A DNA stretch of 64,000 nucleotides from Caulobacter sp. SLTY. GTDB taxonomy: Bacteria; Pseudomonadota; Alphaproteobacteria; Caulobacterales; Caulobacteraceae. The stretch is from NCBI RefSeq assembly GCF_009905535.1, contig NZ_JAAALA010000003.1, positions 62,001 through 126,000 on the forward strand, written 5' to 3'. How positions within the stretch are numbered: the first letter of the stretch is position 1; each line of letters opens with the position of its first letter. Positions 7,785-17,161 of the stretch are shown here, piece after piece. Under the pieces are notes generated by a model. It searched no databases, had not been told where the DNA came from, and saw only the letters and a program-made list of their open reading frames with translations. The position numbers and the translations under genes are program-made.

Positions 7785-9329
7785 TCAGGCCAGCGGCAGC
7801 CGCACCTCGAACCGCGCCCCCTTCGGGGACGCCACCGCGGCGATGGTCGCGTGGCTGGCGGCCAGCAGGGAGCGGGCTATGGAGAGGCCCAGGCCCGTGC
7901 CGCCGTCGGCCCGGTGGCTGGTGAAGAAGGGTTCGAACAGGCGCTCGCGGTCGGCCTCGGCGATGCCGGGGCCATCGTCCTGGACAGCGAGACAGAGCTG
8001 GTCGTCAAGCACGGCCGCGGACAGAACCACGCGCCTGGCGCCAGCCTGGCGGCTGTTTTCCAGCAGGGTGGTCAACACCGCTTCCAGCGTCGCGGCCGGA
8101 ACGGCGACGGGGGGCAGATCGTCGGTCAGGTCGACGGTCACGGCCAGGGCGGCGTGGCTGTCGGCGATGCGGTGGGCGATGGGCAGGATGGCGACCGCCA
8201 CTCCGGCCTCGGGCCGTGCCATGTCGGCGCGGGCCATGTCGAGCAGGCGGGTGACCAGCTGGGCCAGGCGGGCATTGTCGGCGGCAATGTTGTCGAGGAA
8301 GCGGCGGCGTTCCTCCGCGCTCATCGTTTCATAGTGGTCCTGCAACAGCTCCACCGCCCCGCCGATGCCGGCCAGAGGAGTCTTGAACTCATGGCTCACC
8401 GCGGCGGCGAAGTCCCGCAGATAGCGGCTGCGGGTATCGATGGCCTGGGCCATCTCGCGGAAGTCCTCGTAGAGGTCGCGGATCTCGATCGCCGCGGTGG
8501 ACGGCGTCTGGGGCGCCTTGCCCCGGCCGGCGGTGACCTCGCGGGCGGAGCGGCTGAGCGCCACGATCGGCCGGGTGATGCCGCGCGAGACGAGCCCTGA
8601 CATGATCACCAGCAGCCCAAGGATGACTGCCAGGCCAAGCAGGATCTTGCCCCGGTCCTCATACACCCCCCGGAACAGGGCGCGGGGCGAGCGGGAGAGC
8701 AGGAAGACGCCGACCACCCGGTCCTCGACCACGATGGGCCGGGCGTGGTGGATACGCAGGGTGGAGGCGCGGCTGAGCCATTCGTATCGGCTCTTGGTGT
8801 AATAGTCGCCGTTCTCGCGCATCACTGTGGCGGGCTCGCCGTTCAGCGCGGCGCGGACCTCAGGCAGGGCGGAGTGGTCCCCGCCCCGGCCGTATCCGCG
8901 CACCACCTGGCCCCGGCTGTCGAGCAGCAGCACAGAGGCCAGGGTGGTCTTCACCGTACCGTCGATGACGGGGGCCAGCTCAAGGGCCGCCGTTTCCGCT
9001 GCCGCGTCCGGCGTCCAACGGGCCCGGGGAGCAAGGGGGCGTTCGGGCAGGATCTTGCCGCTGGAAAGATCGATGCTGGTCCGCTCGGGCCGGTAGTAGT
9101 CGGGCGCGCGGGTGTTGGCCGGCGGCGGCGGGCGGGCGCCGGGCCAATGGGCCTGGGCCGCGGCCACGAGCGCCGCGCCCTGGGCGACCAGCTCGGCCTC
9201 GGTCTGGCGGACCAGGGTGTTTTCATAGACCCGCAGCAGGATGGCGCTCATCACCGGCAGGGCGGCCACGGTCAGCAGCACGCCGAGCAGGATGGTGCGC
9301 AGCCGCAGGGCCGGCCAGTGGCGCTTCAC
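7785..9329 (-). CDS. Membrane sensor histidine kinase, about 514 aa
   Basis: Order: N-terminal membrane segment (TILLGVLLTVAALPVMSAIL), a periplasmic domain of about 250 residues, a second membrane segment (ILLGLAVILGLLVIMSGLV), HAMP, then HisKA with the phospho-acceptor in AVSHEFKTPLAGI. HATPase motifs follow (LLENSRQAG as N box, VQDDGPGI, FEPFFTS, GGTGLGLSI). The partner is the response regulator encoded 35 bp upstream. The start is uncertain: GTG at 9329 has a weak AAAGAG ahead of it, and an in-frame TTG at 9353 would sit 10 bp from the regulator stop. Ligand unknown; the layout is like CreC-type sensors. Confidence 0.85.
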   Translation of the reverse strand: MKRHWPALRLRTILLGVLLTVAALPVMSAILLRVYENTLVRQTEAELVAQGAALVAAAQAHWPGARPPPPANTRAPDYYRPERTSIDLSSGKILPERPLAPRARWTPDAAAETAALELAPVIDGTVKTTLASVLLLDSRGQVVRGYGRGGDHSALPEVRAALNGEPATVMRENGDYYTKSRYEWLSRASTLRIHHARPIVVEDRVVGVFLLSRSPRALFRGVYEDRGKILLGLAVILGLLVIMSGLVSRGITRPIVALSRSAREVTAGRGKAPQTPSTAAIEIRDLYEDFREMAQAIDTRSRYLRDFAAAVSHEFKTPLAGIGGAVELLQDHYETMSAEERRRFLDNIAADNARLAQLVTRLLDMARADMARPEAGVAVAILPIAHRIADSHAALAVTVDLTDDLPPVAVPAATLEAVLTTLLENSRQAGARRVVLSAAVLDDQLCLAVQDDGPGIAEADRERLFEPFFTSHRADGGTGLGLSIARSLLAASHATIAAVASPKGARFEVRLPLA

Positions 9330-9363
9330 GAGCTCTTTCAGCCGGCCGATCAACCGCGGGACA

Positions 9364-10074
9364 TCATGACAGGACCGCCCCCTGGCAGGGTCCGAGCCGG
9401 TAGCCGACCCCGGCCTTGGTCTCGATGACGTCGTGGCCGCCCAGGGCCGCGAACTTGCCGCGCACGTTGCGCACATGGCTGTCGATGGTGCGGTCGGTGA
9501 TGGCGAAGCCCGGCCCATGCAGCCGGTCGATGATGGCGTCGCGGGTGAAGACCCGGCTGGGCGCGGCGGCCAGGGCCTTGAGGATGCCGAACTCGGTGAC
9601 GGTCAGCGCCGCCTCCTGCCCGGCCCAACGGGCGGTCCAGCCGTCGGTGTCGAGGGTCAGCTTGCCGTGGGTGATCAGGCTGGCAGGGGCCGGGGCGGCG
9701 GCCGCCTGGCCCCCTGAGCGGCGCAGGATAGCGCTGATCCGGGCGGTAACCTCGCGGGGGCTGAACGGCTTGACCACATAGTCGTCCGCGCCCAGCTCGA
9801 TGCCCAGCACCCGGTCGATCTCGTCGTCACGGCTGGACAGGAACAGGATCGGGGTGTCGCCCATGGCCCGCAGACGCCGGCAGACCTCCAGCCCGTCTAG
9901 GCGGGGCATGTTGATGTCCAGCACCACCAGGTCCGGCGCCCTGGCCTGGGCCGCCTCCAGCGCCGCCATCCCGTCCTCGGCCTGGGTGACCGTGTAGCCG
10001 GCCTTGGTCAGGGCGAAGTCGAGCAGCTCGCGGATATGGGGGTCGTCATCGGCGATCAGGATGGAGCGGGACAT
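9364..10074 (-). CDS. OmpR-family response regulator, about 236 aa
   Basis: The receiver domain has the acidic pocket (IADDDPH), the phospho-acceptor Asp53 in VVLDINMPRLDG, the conserved Ser and Lys (LSSRDDE, VVKPFSPRE) and a winged-helix output domain ending DVIETKAGVGYRLG. It acts with the histidine kinase just downstream. ATG at 10074 begins MSRSILIADDD; an in-frame ATG three codons earlier is also possible. GTGCAG direct repeats 112-149 bp upstream are a candidate autoregulatory site. Confidence 0.92.
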   Translation of the reverse strand: MSRSILIADDDPHIRELLDFALTKAGYTVTQAEDGMAALEAAQARAPDLVVLDINMPRLDGLEVCRRLRAMGDTPILFLSSRDDEIDRVLGIELGADDYVVKPFSPREVTARISAILRRSGGQAAAAPAPASLITHGKLTLDTDGWTARWAGQEAALTVTEFGILKALAAAPSRVFTRDAIIDRLHGPGFAITDRTIDSHVRNVRGKFAALGGHDVIETKAGVGYRLGPCQGAVLS

Positions 10075-10185
10075 GGCGGGCATCTTTCCGATGCCGGGGC
10101 GCAGGTCAACGTGCGGGGTCATGGGCGGGCTCCTCTGATGGGAGGAGACTGCGGGCGCAGGCATGGAGGAACGCCGCCGAGCCGG

Positions 10186-10223
10186 GTGCAGGAGCCGCGC
10201 GGCCCTGTGCAGATTCGGTGCAG
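10186..10223 (-). promoter_or_regulatory. GTGCAG direct repeats, candidate response-regulator operator
   Basis: Three GTGCAG hexamers lie at 10186, 10207 and 10218, the last two exactly 11 bp apart, in the gap upstream of the response-regulator gene. OmpR-family dimers typically bind two direct half-sites about 11 bp apart. A single GTGCAG within GATTCAGTGCAGGAC also occurs at 7765-7779, downstream of the kinase. Binding is inferred only. Confidence 0.35.
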
Positions 10224-10256
10224 ACGGGAGGGATCGCCCTCCCCGTCATGGCCCGG

Positions 10257-10712
10257 TCAGGCGGCCTTCGCCGCAGGCGTCGGGAGCAGGGAGGAGACTA
10301 CCAGCCGGCTGAGCATGCGGCCTTCCAGCGGCAGGATGGCGTCCACAAAGGCCGCCTCGTCGCTGGCGGACAGCTCAGGCGGGGCCTGGAACTGGGCGGC
10401 GTCGACCAGGAAGGTCTCCTGAACCGCATCGACCAGCAGGCCGGCCAGCTGGTCGCCCTCATGCACCACCACGATGACGTGGCGGGTGGAGGGTTCGGTG
10501 ACCCCAAGACCCAGGCGCTGGCGGACGTCCATAACCGGCATCACCGCCCCCCGGAGGTTGATCACCCCCAGCATGTACGGCGGTGTCTGGGGCATGGGCG
10601 AGGCCGGGGTCCAGCCCCGGATCTCACGCACCGAGATGATGTCGATGCAGAATTCCTGGCCGCCGATCTCGAAGGAGATCAGTTCGACCTTGGAGGGGGT
10701 GGTGGCGGTCAT
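10257..10712 (-). CDS. cheW: Chemotaxis coupling protein CheW, 151 aa
   Basis: The protein begins VELISFEIGGQEFCIDI and has YMLGVINLRGAVMPVMDVR and DQLAGLLVDAV, the standard CheW beta-barrel motifs for bridging chemoreceptors to the kinase CheA. GGGAG lies 8 bases before the ATG at 10712; an ATG eight codons upstream overlaps the receptor stop (ATGA). It follows the chemoreceptor gene directly, suggesting a receptor/coupler pair that plugs into a CheA encoded elsewhere. Confidence 0.9.
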   Translation of the reverse strand: MTATTPSKVELISFEIGGQEFCIDIISVREIRGWTPASPMPQTPPYMLGVINLRGAVMPVMDVRQRLGLGVTEPSTRHVIVVVHEGDQLAGLLVDAVQETFLVDAAQFQAPPELSASDEAAFVDAILPLEGRMLSRLVVSSLLPTPAAKAA

Positions 10713-10735
10713 CGGCGGGCTCCCTGCGGCGGCCA

Positions 10736-12658
10736 TCAGAATTCTTCCCAGTCTTTGGCGGCGGCGGCGCGACCGCCGCCGATGTGGGCGGCCAGCCGCT
10801 GGCGGGCCTGGCCGACCGGATTGCGGGCGGGCGCGTGGCGGGCCGGATCGGCCAGTTGCGGACCTCCCGGCGCGGCCGTGCGGAACTTGGACACCAGCGC
10901 GGCCAGGTCGGTGGCCTCGCCGCGCAGGCTGGCGGAGGCGGCCGTGGATTCCTCGACCATGGCGGCGTTCTGCTGGGTGGCCTGATCCATCTGGTTGACG
11001 GCCGTGTTGACCTGGGAGAGGCCCGTCGCCTGCTCCTGCGCCGACTCGGCGATCTCGGTCAGCAGCCGGTCGATGCGGGTCACCGACTCGACGATCTCGC
11101 CGAGCGCCTGGCCGGTCTGGCCGACCAGCTTGACCCCGCGATCGACCTGGGAGGCGGAGCTGGAGATCAGCCCCTTGATCTCCTTGGCGGCCTCGGCCGA
11201 GCGCTGTGCCAGGGCTCGGACCTCCTGAGCGACCACGGCGAAGCCACGGCCGGCGTCACCGGCGCGGGCGGCCTCGACCCCCGCGTTGAGGGCCAGAAGG
11301 TTGGTCTGGAAGGCGATCTCGTCGATCACCCCGATGATCTGCGACACCTGGCCGGAGGACTGTTCGATCTCGGCCATGGCGCCGACGGCCTCCTGCATGA
11401 CCGCGCCGGACTGAGAGGCGGCGACCTTGGCGGCGGCGGCGGCCTCGGCGGCCTGCTTGGCGCCGTCGGCGCTGCGGCGGACGGTGGCGGTCAGCTCATC
11501 GAGGGCGGCGGCGGTCTCTTCCAGGCTGGCGGCCTGCTGCTCGGTGCGGCGCGACAGGTCGTCGGAGGCGCTGGCGATCTCGTCCGAGCCCCCGCGGATG
11601 CCGCCGGCCGAGGCGTTGATGGTGGTGATCGCCTTGTTGAGGCTGTCGACGGCGGCGTTGAAGTCGCTGCGAATCTGGGCGTACTGGCCCTCGAAGGCGG
11701 CGTCGATGCGGACGGTCAGGTCGCCGCCGGCCAGCCGGCCGAGGCTGGCGGCCAGAGCCTCGACGACCATGGCCTGCTCGGCCTCGTTGCGGCGACGCTC
11801 GGCGTCGGCGGCGGCGCGCTGGGCTTCGGCCTCGGCGCGCGAGCGCTCGGCCTCCGCCTCCAGCTGGCGGGCGCGAAGGGCGTTGTCCTTGAACACCTGA
11901 ACCGCCTGGGCCATTCCGCCGATCTCGTCGCGGCGATCCTGGCCCTGAACGGCGACGGCGAGATCGCCCTTGGCCAGCCCGGCCATGGCCCCGGCCAGGC
12001 CGTTGAGCGGCCGGGCGATCTTGGAACGCGATACATAGAGTGCGAGGCCGACGCCGGCGCCGATACCCATCAGGGCCAACAGCACATTCAACATGATGGC
12101 GCGGTCAGCCTCAGCGCTGAGGACCTTCAGGGTAGCCGCCGTTTCCTGGCTGTGCCTTTCATTGTAGGCGCGCATGTCCTCGGTCAGCCGCAGGATGTCC
12201 TTGTCGAGCGGTTGGAGAAGAGCCCGGGCGGCTTCGTTGTCATTGGCCAGGCCAGCTTCGATCGCCTTGCCGGCTTCTTCGACGACCGTCTTCGCCCGGT
12301 CGCGGAAGGCTTGGATCGCACCGGCCTCTTCGGGGACCAGGGCGGCCGCCTTGTCCAGGTTGGCGTTCAATTTCACGACCGAGTCTTCGAAGTTGGCTTT
12401 CGCGGCCTGTGCTTCGCTCGAAGCCCCATCATAGGCCATGGTCATGTAGGCGGCGTAGGCGATCTGGGTGACTCGTCGGTTGGCCCTGGCGAGTTCAACC
12501 GAGGCCGGATCTTCCTTTTCGGTGAGTCGGGCATACTCGGAGTCGATCCGCTGCATCTGAAGAACGCTGAATCCCGCGCTGACCGCGAAGGCGCCGGACA
12601 GGGCAACGATCGCCAAGAGTATCTTGGAGGAAATTTTCCAGTTATCGAGAAATCGCAC
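10736..12658 (-). CDS. Methyl-accepting chemotaxis protein with CheR/CheB docking tail, 640 aa
   Basis: There is a TM segment at about 10-32, a periplasmic four-helix-type sensor domain, a second TM (about 188-208), two HAMP-like regions (one from KIARPLNGL, one from [18 protein letters not shown]) and a long signalling coiled coil. The highly conserved hairpin tip reads [21 protein letters not shown] followed by [13 protein letters not shown]. The last five residues are DWEEF, fitting the xWxxF pentapeptide that tethers CheR and CheB in other receptors. Ligand unknown. It is the first gene of the receptor-cheW pair. Confidence 0.92.
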   Translation of the reverse strand: MRFLDNWKISSKILLAIVALSGAFAVSAGFSVLQMQRIDSEYARLTEKEDPASVELARANRRVTQIAYAAYMTMAYDGASSEAQAAKANFEDSVVKLNANLDKAAALVPEEAGAIQAFRDRAKTVVEEAGKAIEAGLANDNEAARALLQPLDKDILRLTEDMRAYNERHSQETAATLKVLSAEADRAIMLNVLLALMGIGAGVGLALYVSRSKIARPLNGLAGAMAGLAKGDLAVAVQGQDRRDEIGGMAQAVQVFKDNALRARQLEAEAERSRAEAEAQRAAADAERRRNEAEQAMVVEALAASLGRLAGGDLTVRIDAAFEGQYAQIRSDFNAAVDSLNKAITTINASAGGIRGGSDEIASASDDLSRRTEQQAASLEETAAALDELTATVRRSADGAKQAAEAAAAAKVAASQSGAVMQEAVGAMAEIEQSSGQVSQIIGVIDEIAFQTNLLALNAGVEAARAGDAGRGFAVVAQEVRALAQRSAEAAKEIKGLISSSASQVDRGVKLVGQTGQALGEIVESVTRIDRLLTEIAESAQEQATGLSQVNTAVNQMDQATQQNAAMVEESTAASASLRGEATDLAALVSKFRTAAPGGPQLADPARHAPARNPVGQARQRLAAHIGGGRAAAAKDWEEF

Positions 12659-12806
12659 GGTCGTTTAGCCCCCGGGCCGCTGAACAGGAAGCGGCGATAC
12701 AGATGACCGCCGCGCGTTGTCCCTGCCCTATGCGCGAGTTGGCTACTTGAATTTTAAAGGGCGACAGGCTGCGTCAATGCACCACTGCGCGATTTGAGGT
12801 TACCCC

Positions 12807-13973
12807 CTACCGCCGCGAACCCAGGAGGTTGCGGGCCACCACCCAGTTATGGATCTCCGTCGGGCCATCATAGATACGCATGGTGCGGATCTTCGACGCC
12901 ATCATGTGCAGCGGCAGCTCGCGGGTCATACCCATGGCGCCGAAGGCCTGCATCACCCGGTCGACCACCTCCCAGCCCATCTCGGTGGCGTAGGCCTTGA
13001 TCATCGAGATCTCGGTGCGCACGTCGCGGCCCTGGTCCATCTTCCAGGCGCAGTCGTAGGTCATCAGCCGGGCGGCGTGGATGCGGGTATGGGCGTCGGC
13101 GACCCAGTTCTGGATGGTCTGGCGCTCCGACAGCGGGACGCCAAAGGTGTTCCGCTGGGGCGCGTACTCGATCAGCATCTCCAGGGCCCGCTGGGCCATG
13201 CCGATCGACCAGGCGGCCATTTCGCAGCGGCGGGTGCCCAGCCGCACCTGCATGGGGGCGAAGCCTTGGCCCTCGGCGCCCAGCAGCTTCCAGCCGGGCA
13301 CGCGGACGTCGTCCAAGGCGATCTCGAAGGTCGCCTGGCCGCCGAGCATGGGGATCTTGCGCAGCACGTTGAAGCCGGGGCTGTCCTGGTCGACCAGGAA
13401 GGCGCTCATCCCGCCCCGGCCGCCCTTTTCCTTGTCGGTCACCGCCATGACGATGGTGAAGTCGGCGTAGTCGGCCTTGCTGATCCAGATCTTGCGGCCG
13501 TTCAGCACCCAGTCCTCGCCGTCCCGCACGGCCGAGGTCAGCATGCCGGAGGGATCGGCCCCGGCGCCGGGTTCGGAAATGCCGATGGCCGAGACGGTCT
13601 CGCCGGCGACATAGGGCGCCAGATAGGCGGCGCGCTGCTGCTCGTTCACCGTGGCCATCATCATGCGCAGGTTCGGGCTGTCGGGCGGCAGGGTGTAGTT
13701 GGTGATGCTGCGACCCAGCTCCTCGTTGACCGCCACCATGGCCACATGCGGCAGGTCGGCGCCGCCGACATCCTCCGGCGCGTCCAGGCCCCAGAGGCCC
13801 ATCTCCTTGGAGACCGCGTCGACTTTGAGGGTCTCCTCCGCGGTCAGGGCCGCGGCGCCGCCGGCCGCCTCGCGTTCCAGCACCCCGGCCTCGAGCGGGT
13901 TCAGATGGTCGTCGACGAACCGGCGGACCAGGTCCTTGAGCATCCGGTGGTCTTCGTCGAGGTCGAAGTGCAT
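12807..13973 (-). CDS. Acyl-CoA dehydrogenase, 388 aa
   Basis: This is a full-length FAD-dependent acyl-CoA dehydrogenase: N-terminal helical domain, ISEPGAGADPSG and KIWISKADYADF in the middle beta domain, then the C-terminal helical domain with FGVPLSERQTIQNWVAD and RIYDGPTEIHNWVVARNLL. The enzyme introduces the 2,3-double bond in acyl-CoA substrates. Chain-length preference cannot be read. Monocistronic by spacing (62 bp upstream to the EAL gene stop, 148 bp downstream to the chemoreceptor). Confidence 0.9.
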   Translation of the reverse strand: MHFDLDEDHRMLKDLVRRFVDDHLNPLEAGVLEREAAGGAAALTAEETLKVDAVSKEMGLWGLDAPEDVGGADLPHVAMVAVNEELGRSITNYTLPPDSPNLRMMMATVNEQQRAAYLAPYVAGETVSAIGISEPGAGADPSGMLTSAVRDGEDWVLNGRKIWISKADYADFTIVMAVTDKEKGGRGGMSAFLVDQDSPGFNVLRKIPMLGGQATFEIALDDVRVPGWKLLGAEGQGFAPMQVRLGTRRCEMAAWSIGMAQRALEMLIEYAPQRNTFGVPLSERQTIQNWVADAHTRIHAARLMTYDCAWKMDQGRDVRTEISMIKAYATEMGWEVVDRVMQAFGAMGMTRELPLHMMASKIRTMRIYDGPTEIHNWVVARNLLGSRR

Positions 13974-14036
13974 GGCGCGTCCCCTGTCGTTTGAGATGGT
14001 TTAGCAGGGTGACGGTGAGGGAGGGGAAGTGAGAAT

Positions 14037-16358
14037 TCAGGCCCGCTTCGCCGCGGGCGACTTCGGAGCCTCCACCAGCCTGGCCTGGTCAAGGAAATCG
14101 ACGATCCCGGTCAGGGGCATGGGCCGAGCGATGAAGTAGCCCTGGGCCAGGTCGCAGCCCATGCCGGTCAGGATGGCAAGGCTCTCAGCCGTCTCGACCC
14201 CCTCGGCGACGATCTTCAGGCCCAGGCTGTGGGCCAGATCCACGGTCGACTTGACGAGCAGGGCGTCGCGCGCGCTGCGGTCGAGGGTGAGGATGAATTC
14301 CTTGTCGATCTTCAGCTCGTCCGCCCGGATCTGCTTGAGATAGGCCAGTGACGACAGGCCCGAGCCATAGTCGTCGATCGAGATGGCGATGCCGGCGGCG
14401 CGGAACCGGTCGATGATGTCGTGGGCCGTTTCCGGATGGTCGATCACGGCCGTCTCCGTAATCTCCAGGCAGATACGTCCGTCGGCGGCGGCGATCATGC
14501 CGATGGCTTCGGCGGCGAAGTCCGGCTCGCCCAGCATGCGGCCCGACAGGTTGACCGAAACGGTCAGGTCGTGACCGGCGAGGCGCAGGGCGGCCTGGTC
14601 GCGCAGGGCCTGTTCCAGGGTCCAGCGGGTCAGGGCGCGGATGTGGCCGGTTTCCTCGGCCAGGCCGACGAACAGGTCCGGCGAGATGAAGCCGCGCACC
14701 GGATGGCTCCAGCGGACCAGGGCCTCAGCCCCGGTAACGGCGCCGGCGCGGGTGTCGTGCTTGGGCTGGTAGACCATGGCCAGCTCGCCGTTCTCCAGCC
14801 CCCGCAGCATCTCGCTCATCAGGGAAAGCTTGGACGCCGGGTCGCCATAGGCGGCGGCGTCAAAGGCGGCGACCGGACGGCGGGCGGCCCTGGCCTGGTC
14901 GAGGCCGATGCCGGCCCGCTCAACCGCGGGGACCGGATGGTCGTCGAGGACCGCCGCCAGACCCGCGCTCAAGCCGACGTCGATAGTCTGGTCGTCGATC
15001 CGCACGGGCTGACTCAAGGCGGCCACCAGCTCGGCGAGATCGACCAGGGCCGCCTCAAGCGTGCGCGCGCGCAGCATCAGGGTCAGCCGCTCGCTGGAGA
15101 CCCGGGCGCAGACGGCGTCGGGGCTCAGGGCGTTGGCGCGCAGGGCCAGCTGGCGCAGCACCTCACCAGCCAGGCGGTAGCCTAGCGCGGCGCGCAGCTG
15201 CAGGAAGCGATCGACCCCGATGGCGGCAACGTAGAGGCCGGCGGGATCAGCCTGCGCCAAGGCCGCCTCCAGGGCGCGGCGGTTGGGCAGCCCGGTCTCC
15301 TGGTCCGTCAGCGCCATGGCGGTGATCCGGCCCTCCCGCTCGCGGATGCCCGAAGCCATGGCGTTGAAGCTTTCGGCCAGGCGGCCGATCTCGTCACGGG
15401 TGGCGACCGAGACCTGGGCGTCCTCGCCGTCACGCAGGCGGCGGGCGGCCTCGTCAAGGGCCGCGACCGGGCGGGTGATGGAGCGGGCCAGCAACCAGCT
15501 GCCGAACACCAGGACGCCGAGGCCGGCCAGCCCGACCAAGGCCAAGGTCAGCATCAGGGCGCGGTAGGGCGCCATGGCCAGCTTGAGTGGATAGCGCAGC
15601 ACCAGCACCGCGCGGTCGCCCTCGCCCATGGCCGCCAGTGGCTTGGCCAGGGTCAAGGACTCGCCCTGGGCGGTGTCGAGCGCGAGCGGCTTGCTGTCAG
15701 TGCGGGCGGCGTCGATGAGCTGGGCCAGATCGGGGTCCACCGCGCCGGCGTCCGTGGACCGCCAAGGCTGGCCCTGGGCCTGGGTCATCACGGTGGCGGT
15801 CAGGGGGATGGAGGCCAGGGATTCAAGCGAAGCCATCTCGGCCTCGGTCAGCCGTTCGGCGAAGACCACCCAGCCGATCAGCTGGGGGGCCATGATCGGT
15901 TCGGCCACCGCCTGGTAGGCGCTGTCGTTGAGCCGCAGGACGCCGGACGTGGCGCCGCCGTCCAGTGCGTACCAGAGCTTTTCCACCGCGGCCGGGTCGA
16001 CGTCAGCCGCCCCGGTGATGCTCCCGTCGGCGCCGACGATGAAGGCCCGGTCGAGGGCCAACCGGCCGCGCAGGTTGTCGAGGGCCGATTCCACCGTCGG
16101 GGCGTCACCCGAGGCCAGGGCCTCGCGGAAGCCGAAGTCGCGGGACAGCACCCGGGCGCCTTCGGCCAGCTGGTCGGCCTTGAGGCTCCACAGCCGATCG
16201 AATACCGCCCCGCCGGCCGTCAGCTCGCTCTGCACCTGGCGCCGAGCCTCGCCGCCGACCGAAAAGAAGACCGCGATGGCGGTGAACAGCAGGGCCGCGC
16301 CGAACAGCCCGGCATAGAGGACGGTGAGCCGCCCGCGGAGGCTGGTGAAGGACCGCAT
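14037..16358 (-). CDS. Membrane c-di-GMP phosphodiesterase: periplasmic sensor, HAMP, degenerate GGDEF, EAL; 773 aa
   Basis: An N-terminal TM (LYAGLFGAALLFTAIAVFF) and a second TM near residue 275 flank a periplasmic sensor of about 230 residues, followed by HAMP. The GGDEF domain keeps GLPNRRALEAAL but its active site reads VSSERL instead of GGDEF, so it should not make c-di-GMP. The EAL domain keeps AEALVRW, SVNLSGRML, EITETAVID, DDYGSGLSSL, KIDKEFI and AEGVETAE, consistent with an active phosphodiesterase. The start overlaps the stop of the cupredoxin-like gene (ATGA), so the periplasmic protein and this sensor are made together. Confidence 0.9.
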   Translation of the reverse strand: MRSFTSLRGRLTVLYAGLFGAALLFTAIAVFFSVGGEARRQVQSELTAGGAVFDRLWSLKADQLAEGARVLSRDFGFREALASGDAPTVESALDNLRGRLALDRAFIVGADGSITGAADVDPAAVEKLWYALDGGATSGVLRLNDSAYQAVAEPIMAPQLIGWVVFAERLTEAEMASLESLASIPLTATVMTQAQGQPWRSTDAGAVDPDLAQLIDAARTDSKPLALDTAQGESLTLAKPLAAMGEGDRAVLVLRYPLKLAMAPYRALMLTLALVGLAGLGVLVFGSWLLARSITRPVAALDEAARRLRDGEDAQVSVATRDEIGRLAESFNAMASGIREREGRITAMALTDQETGLPNRRALEAALAQADPAGLYVAAIGVDRFLQLRAALGYRLAGEVLRQLALRANALSPDAVCARVSSERLTLMLRARTLEAALVDLAELVAALSQPVRIDDQTIDVGLSAGLAAVLDDHPVPAVERAGIGLDQARAARRPVAAFDAAAYGDPASKLSLMSEMLRGLENGELAMVYQPKHDTRAGAVTGAEALVRWSHPVRGFISPDLFVGLAEETGHIRALTRWTLEQALRDQAALRLAGHDLTVSVNLSGRMLGEPDFAAEAIGMIAAADGRICLEITETAVIDHPETAHDIIDRFRAAGIAISIDDYGSGLSSLAYLKQIRADELKIDKEFILTLDRSARDALLVKSTVDLAHSLGLKIVAEGVETAESLAILTGMGCDLAQGYFIARPMPLTGIVDFLDQARLVEAPKSPAAKRA

Positions 16359-16981
16359 CAGTGCCGATGTCCGGCGGGCGCGCGGATCTCCACGCTGACG
16401 GCGTCGCGCACCGGACCCGAAGCCGGCACGGCGGCGGTACGGGTCAGTTCGTTCTTCGGCGCGCGCAGATAGGGATGCCAGACCCGGACGGTGGCTGTCC
16501 CGGCCGGAATGCCGCGGAGGGTGGCGGTCCCGTCGGCGCCGGTCTTCACGGCGAAGGGGGTGTCGACCACCTTCACGAAGCCGACCATCTGGTCGTGTAT
16601 GTTGCAGCCGATGGCGGCGACCCCGACCGCCTTGAAGGTGACGCTGCGGGTCTCGTCCTTGCCGAACAGCTTCAGCTCGAACTTGTTGCCCGCCGAGAAG
16701 GAGTAGACGTGGTGCTGGACCTTGTCGCGGTTGGGGAAGGAGACCGCCGCTCCGACCGGCGCAACCAGGACGAACGGATCGAACTGGACGTTCTGCTGGG
16801 CGACAGTGAGCGGCCAAGCAAACCGGATCGGTCCCTTTGGGACGCCGCCAGCCGGGTGGACGGTGACCACGGCGTTGGGCAGCGGCTTTCCGGCCGTGTC
16901 GCGAACGATCATCACCAGATCACCCGCCCACGCTTGGGCGGGAGCGAGGGCAAGCAGAAGGATCAGGTATAGGCGCCGCAT
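16358..16981 (-). CDS. Periplasmic cupredoxin-like protein ('methylamine utilization protein' family), 207 aa
   Basis: A signal peptide (residues 1-19) is followed by a beta-sandwich with a likely type 1 copper set: His90 or His91 in VQHHVYSF, then Cys126, His129 and Met132 in GCNIHDQM. A carboxypeptidase-regulatory-like beta domain follows (TGADGTATLRGIPAG). Such proteins are annotated as methylamine utilization proteins by similarity to mau-locus products, but no methylamine dehydrogenase is present here. Being coupled to the EAL sensor gene, it may present a copper, redox or small-molecule signal to the sensor's periplasmic domain; that is inference. Confidence 0.8.
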   Translation of the reverse strand: MRRLYLILLLALAPAQAWAGDLVMIVRDTAGKPLPNAVVTVHPAGGVPKGPIRFAWPLTVAQQNVQFDPFVLVAPVGAAVSFPNRDKVQHHVYSFSAGNKFELKLFGKDETRSVTFKAVGVAAIGCNIHDQMVGFVKVVDTPFAVKTGADGTATLRGIPAGTATVRVWHPYLRAPKNELTRTAAVPASGPVRDAVSVEIRAPAGHRH

Positions 16982-17030
16982 AATGCTCTTCTGCGCACGG
17001 CGGCGTGAAAGTTCAGTAAATCTGGACCGA

Positions 17031-17049
17031 TTGAAATGACAGCTTTCAA
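17031..17049. promoter_or_regulatory. Inverted repeat TTGAAA-N7-TTTCAA in a divergent promoter region
   Basis: The 180-bp gap between the cupredoxin-like and DUF3034 starts is AT-richer than its surroundings and holds a perfect 6-bp inverted repeat at 17031-17036 / 17044-17049. TATAGT at 17052-17057 could be a -10 element, with a -35-like TTGAAA 15 bp upstream. This is a plausible shared operator for both transcription units. No regulator gene is adjacent. Confidence 0.35.
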
Positions 17050-17161
17050 CCTATAGTGTTTTAGCTCATCTTGCGCAGTCTTAGGACGGCAAACCTCGCG
17101 TTAAGCAATCCCTCCGCAAACCGTCGCTGGAAGCAGCGGGGCGAATGCAGGACTGGGCTTG

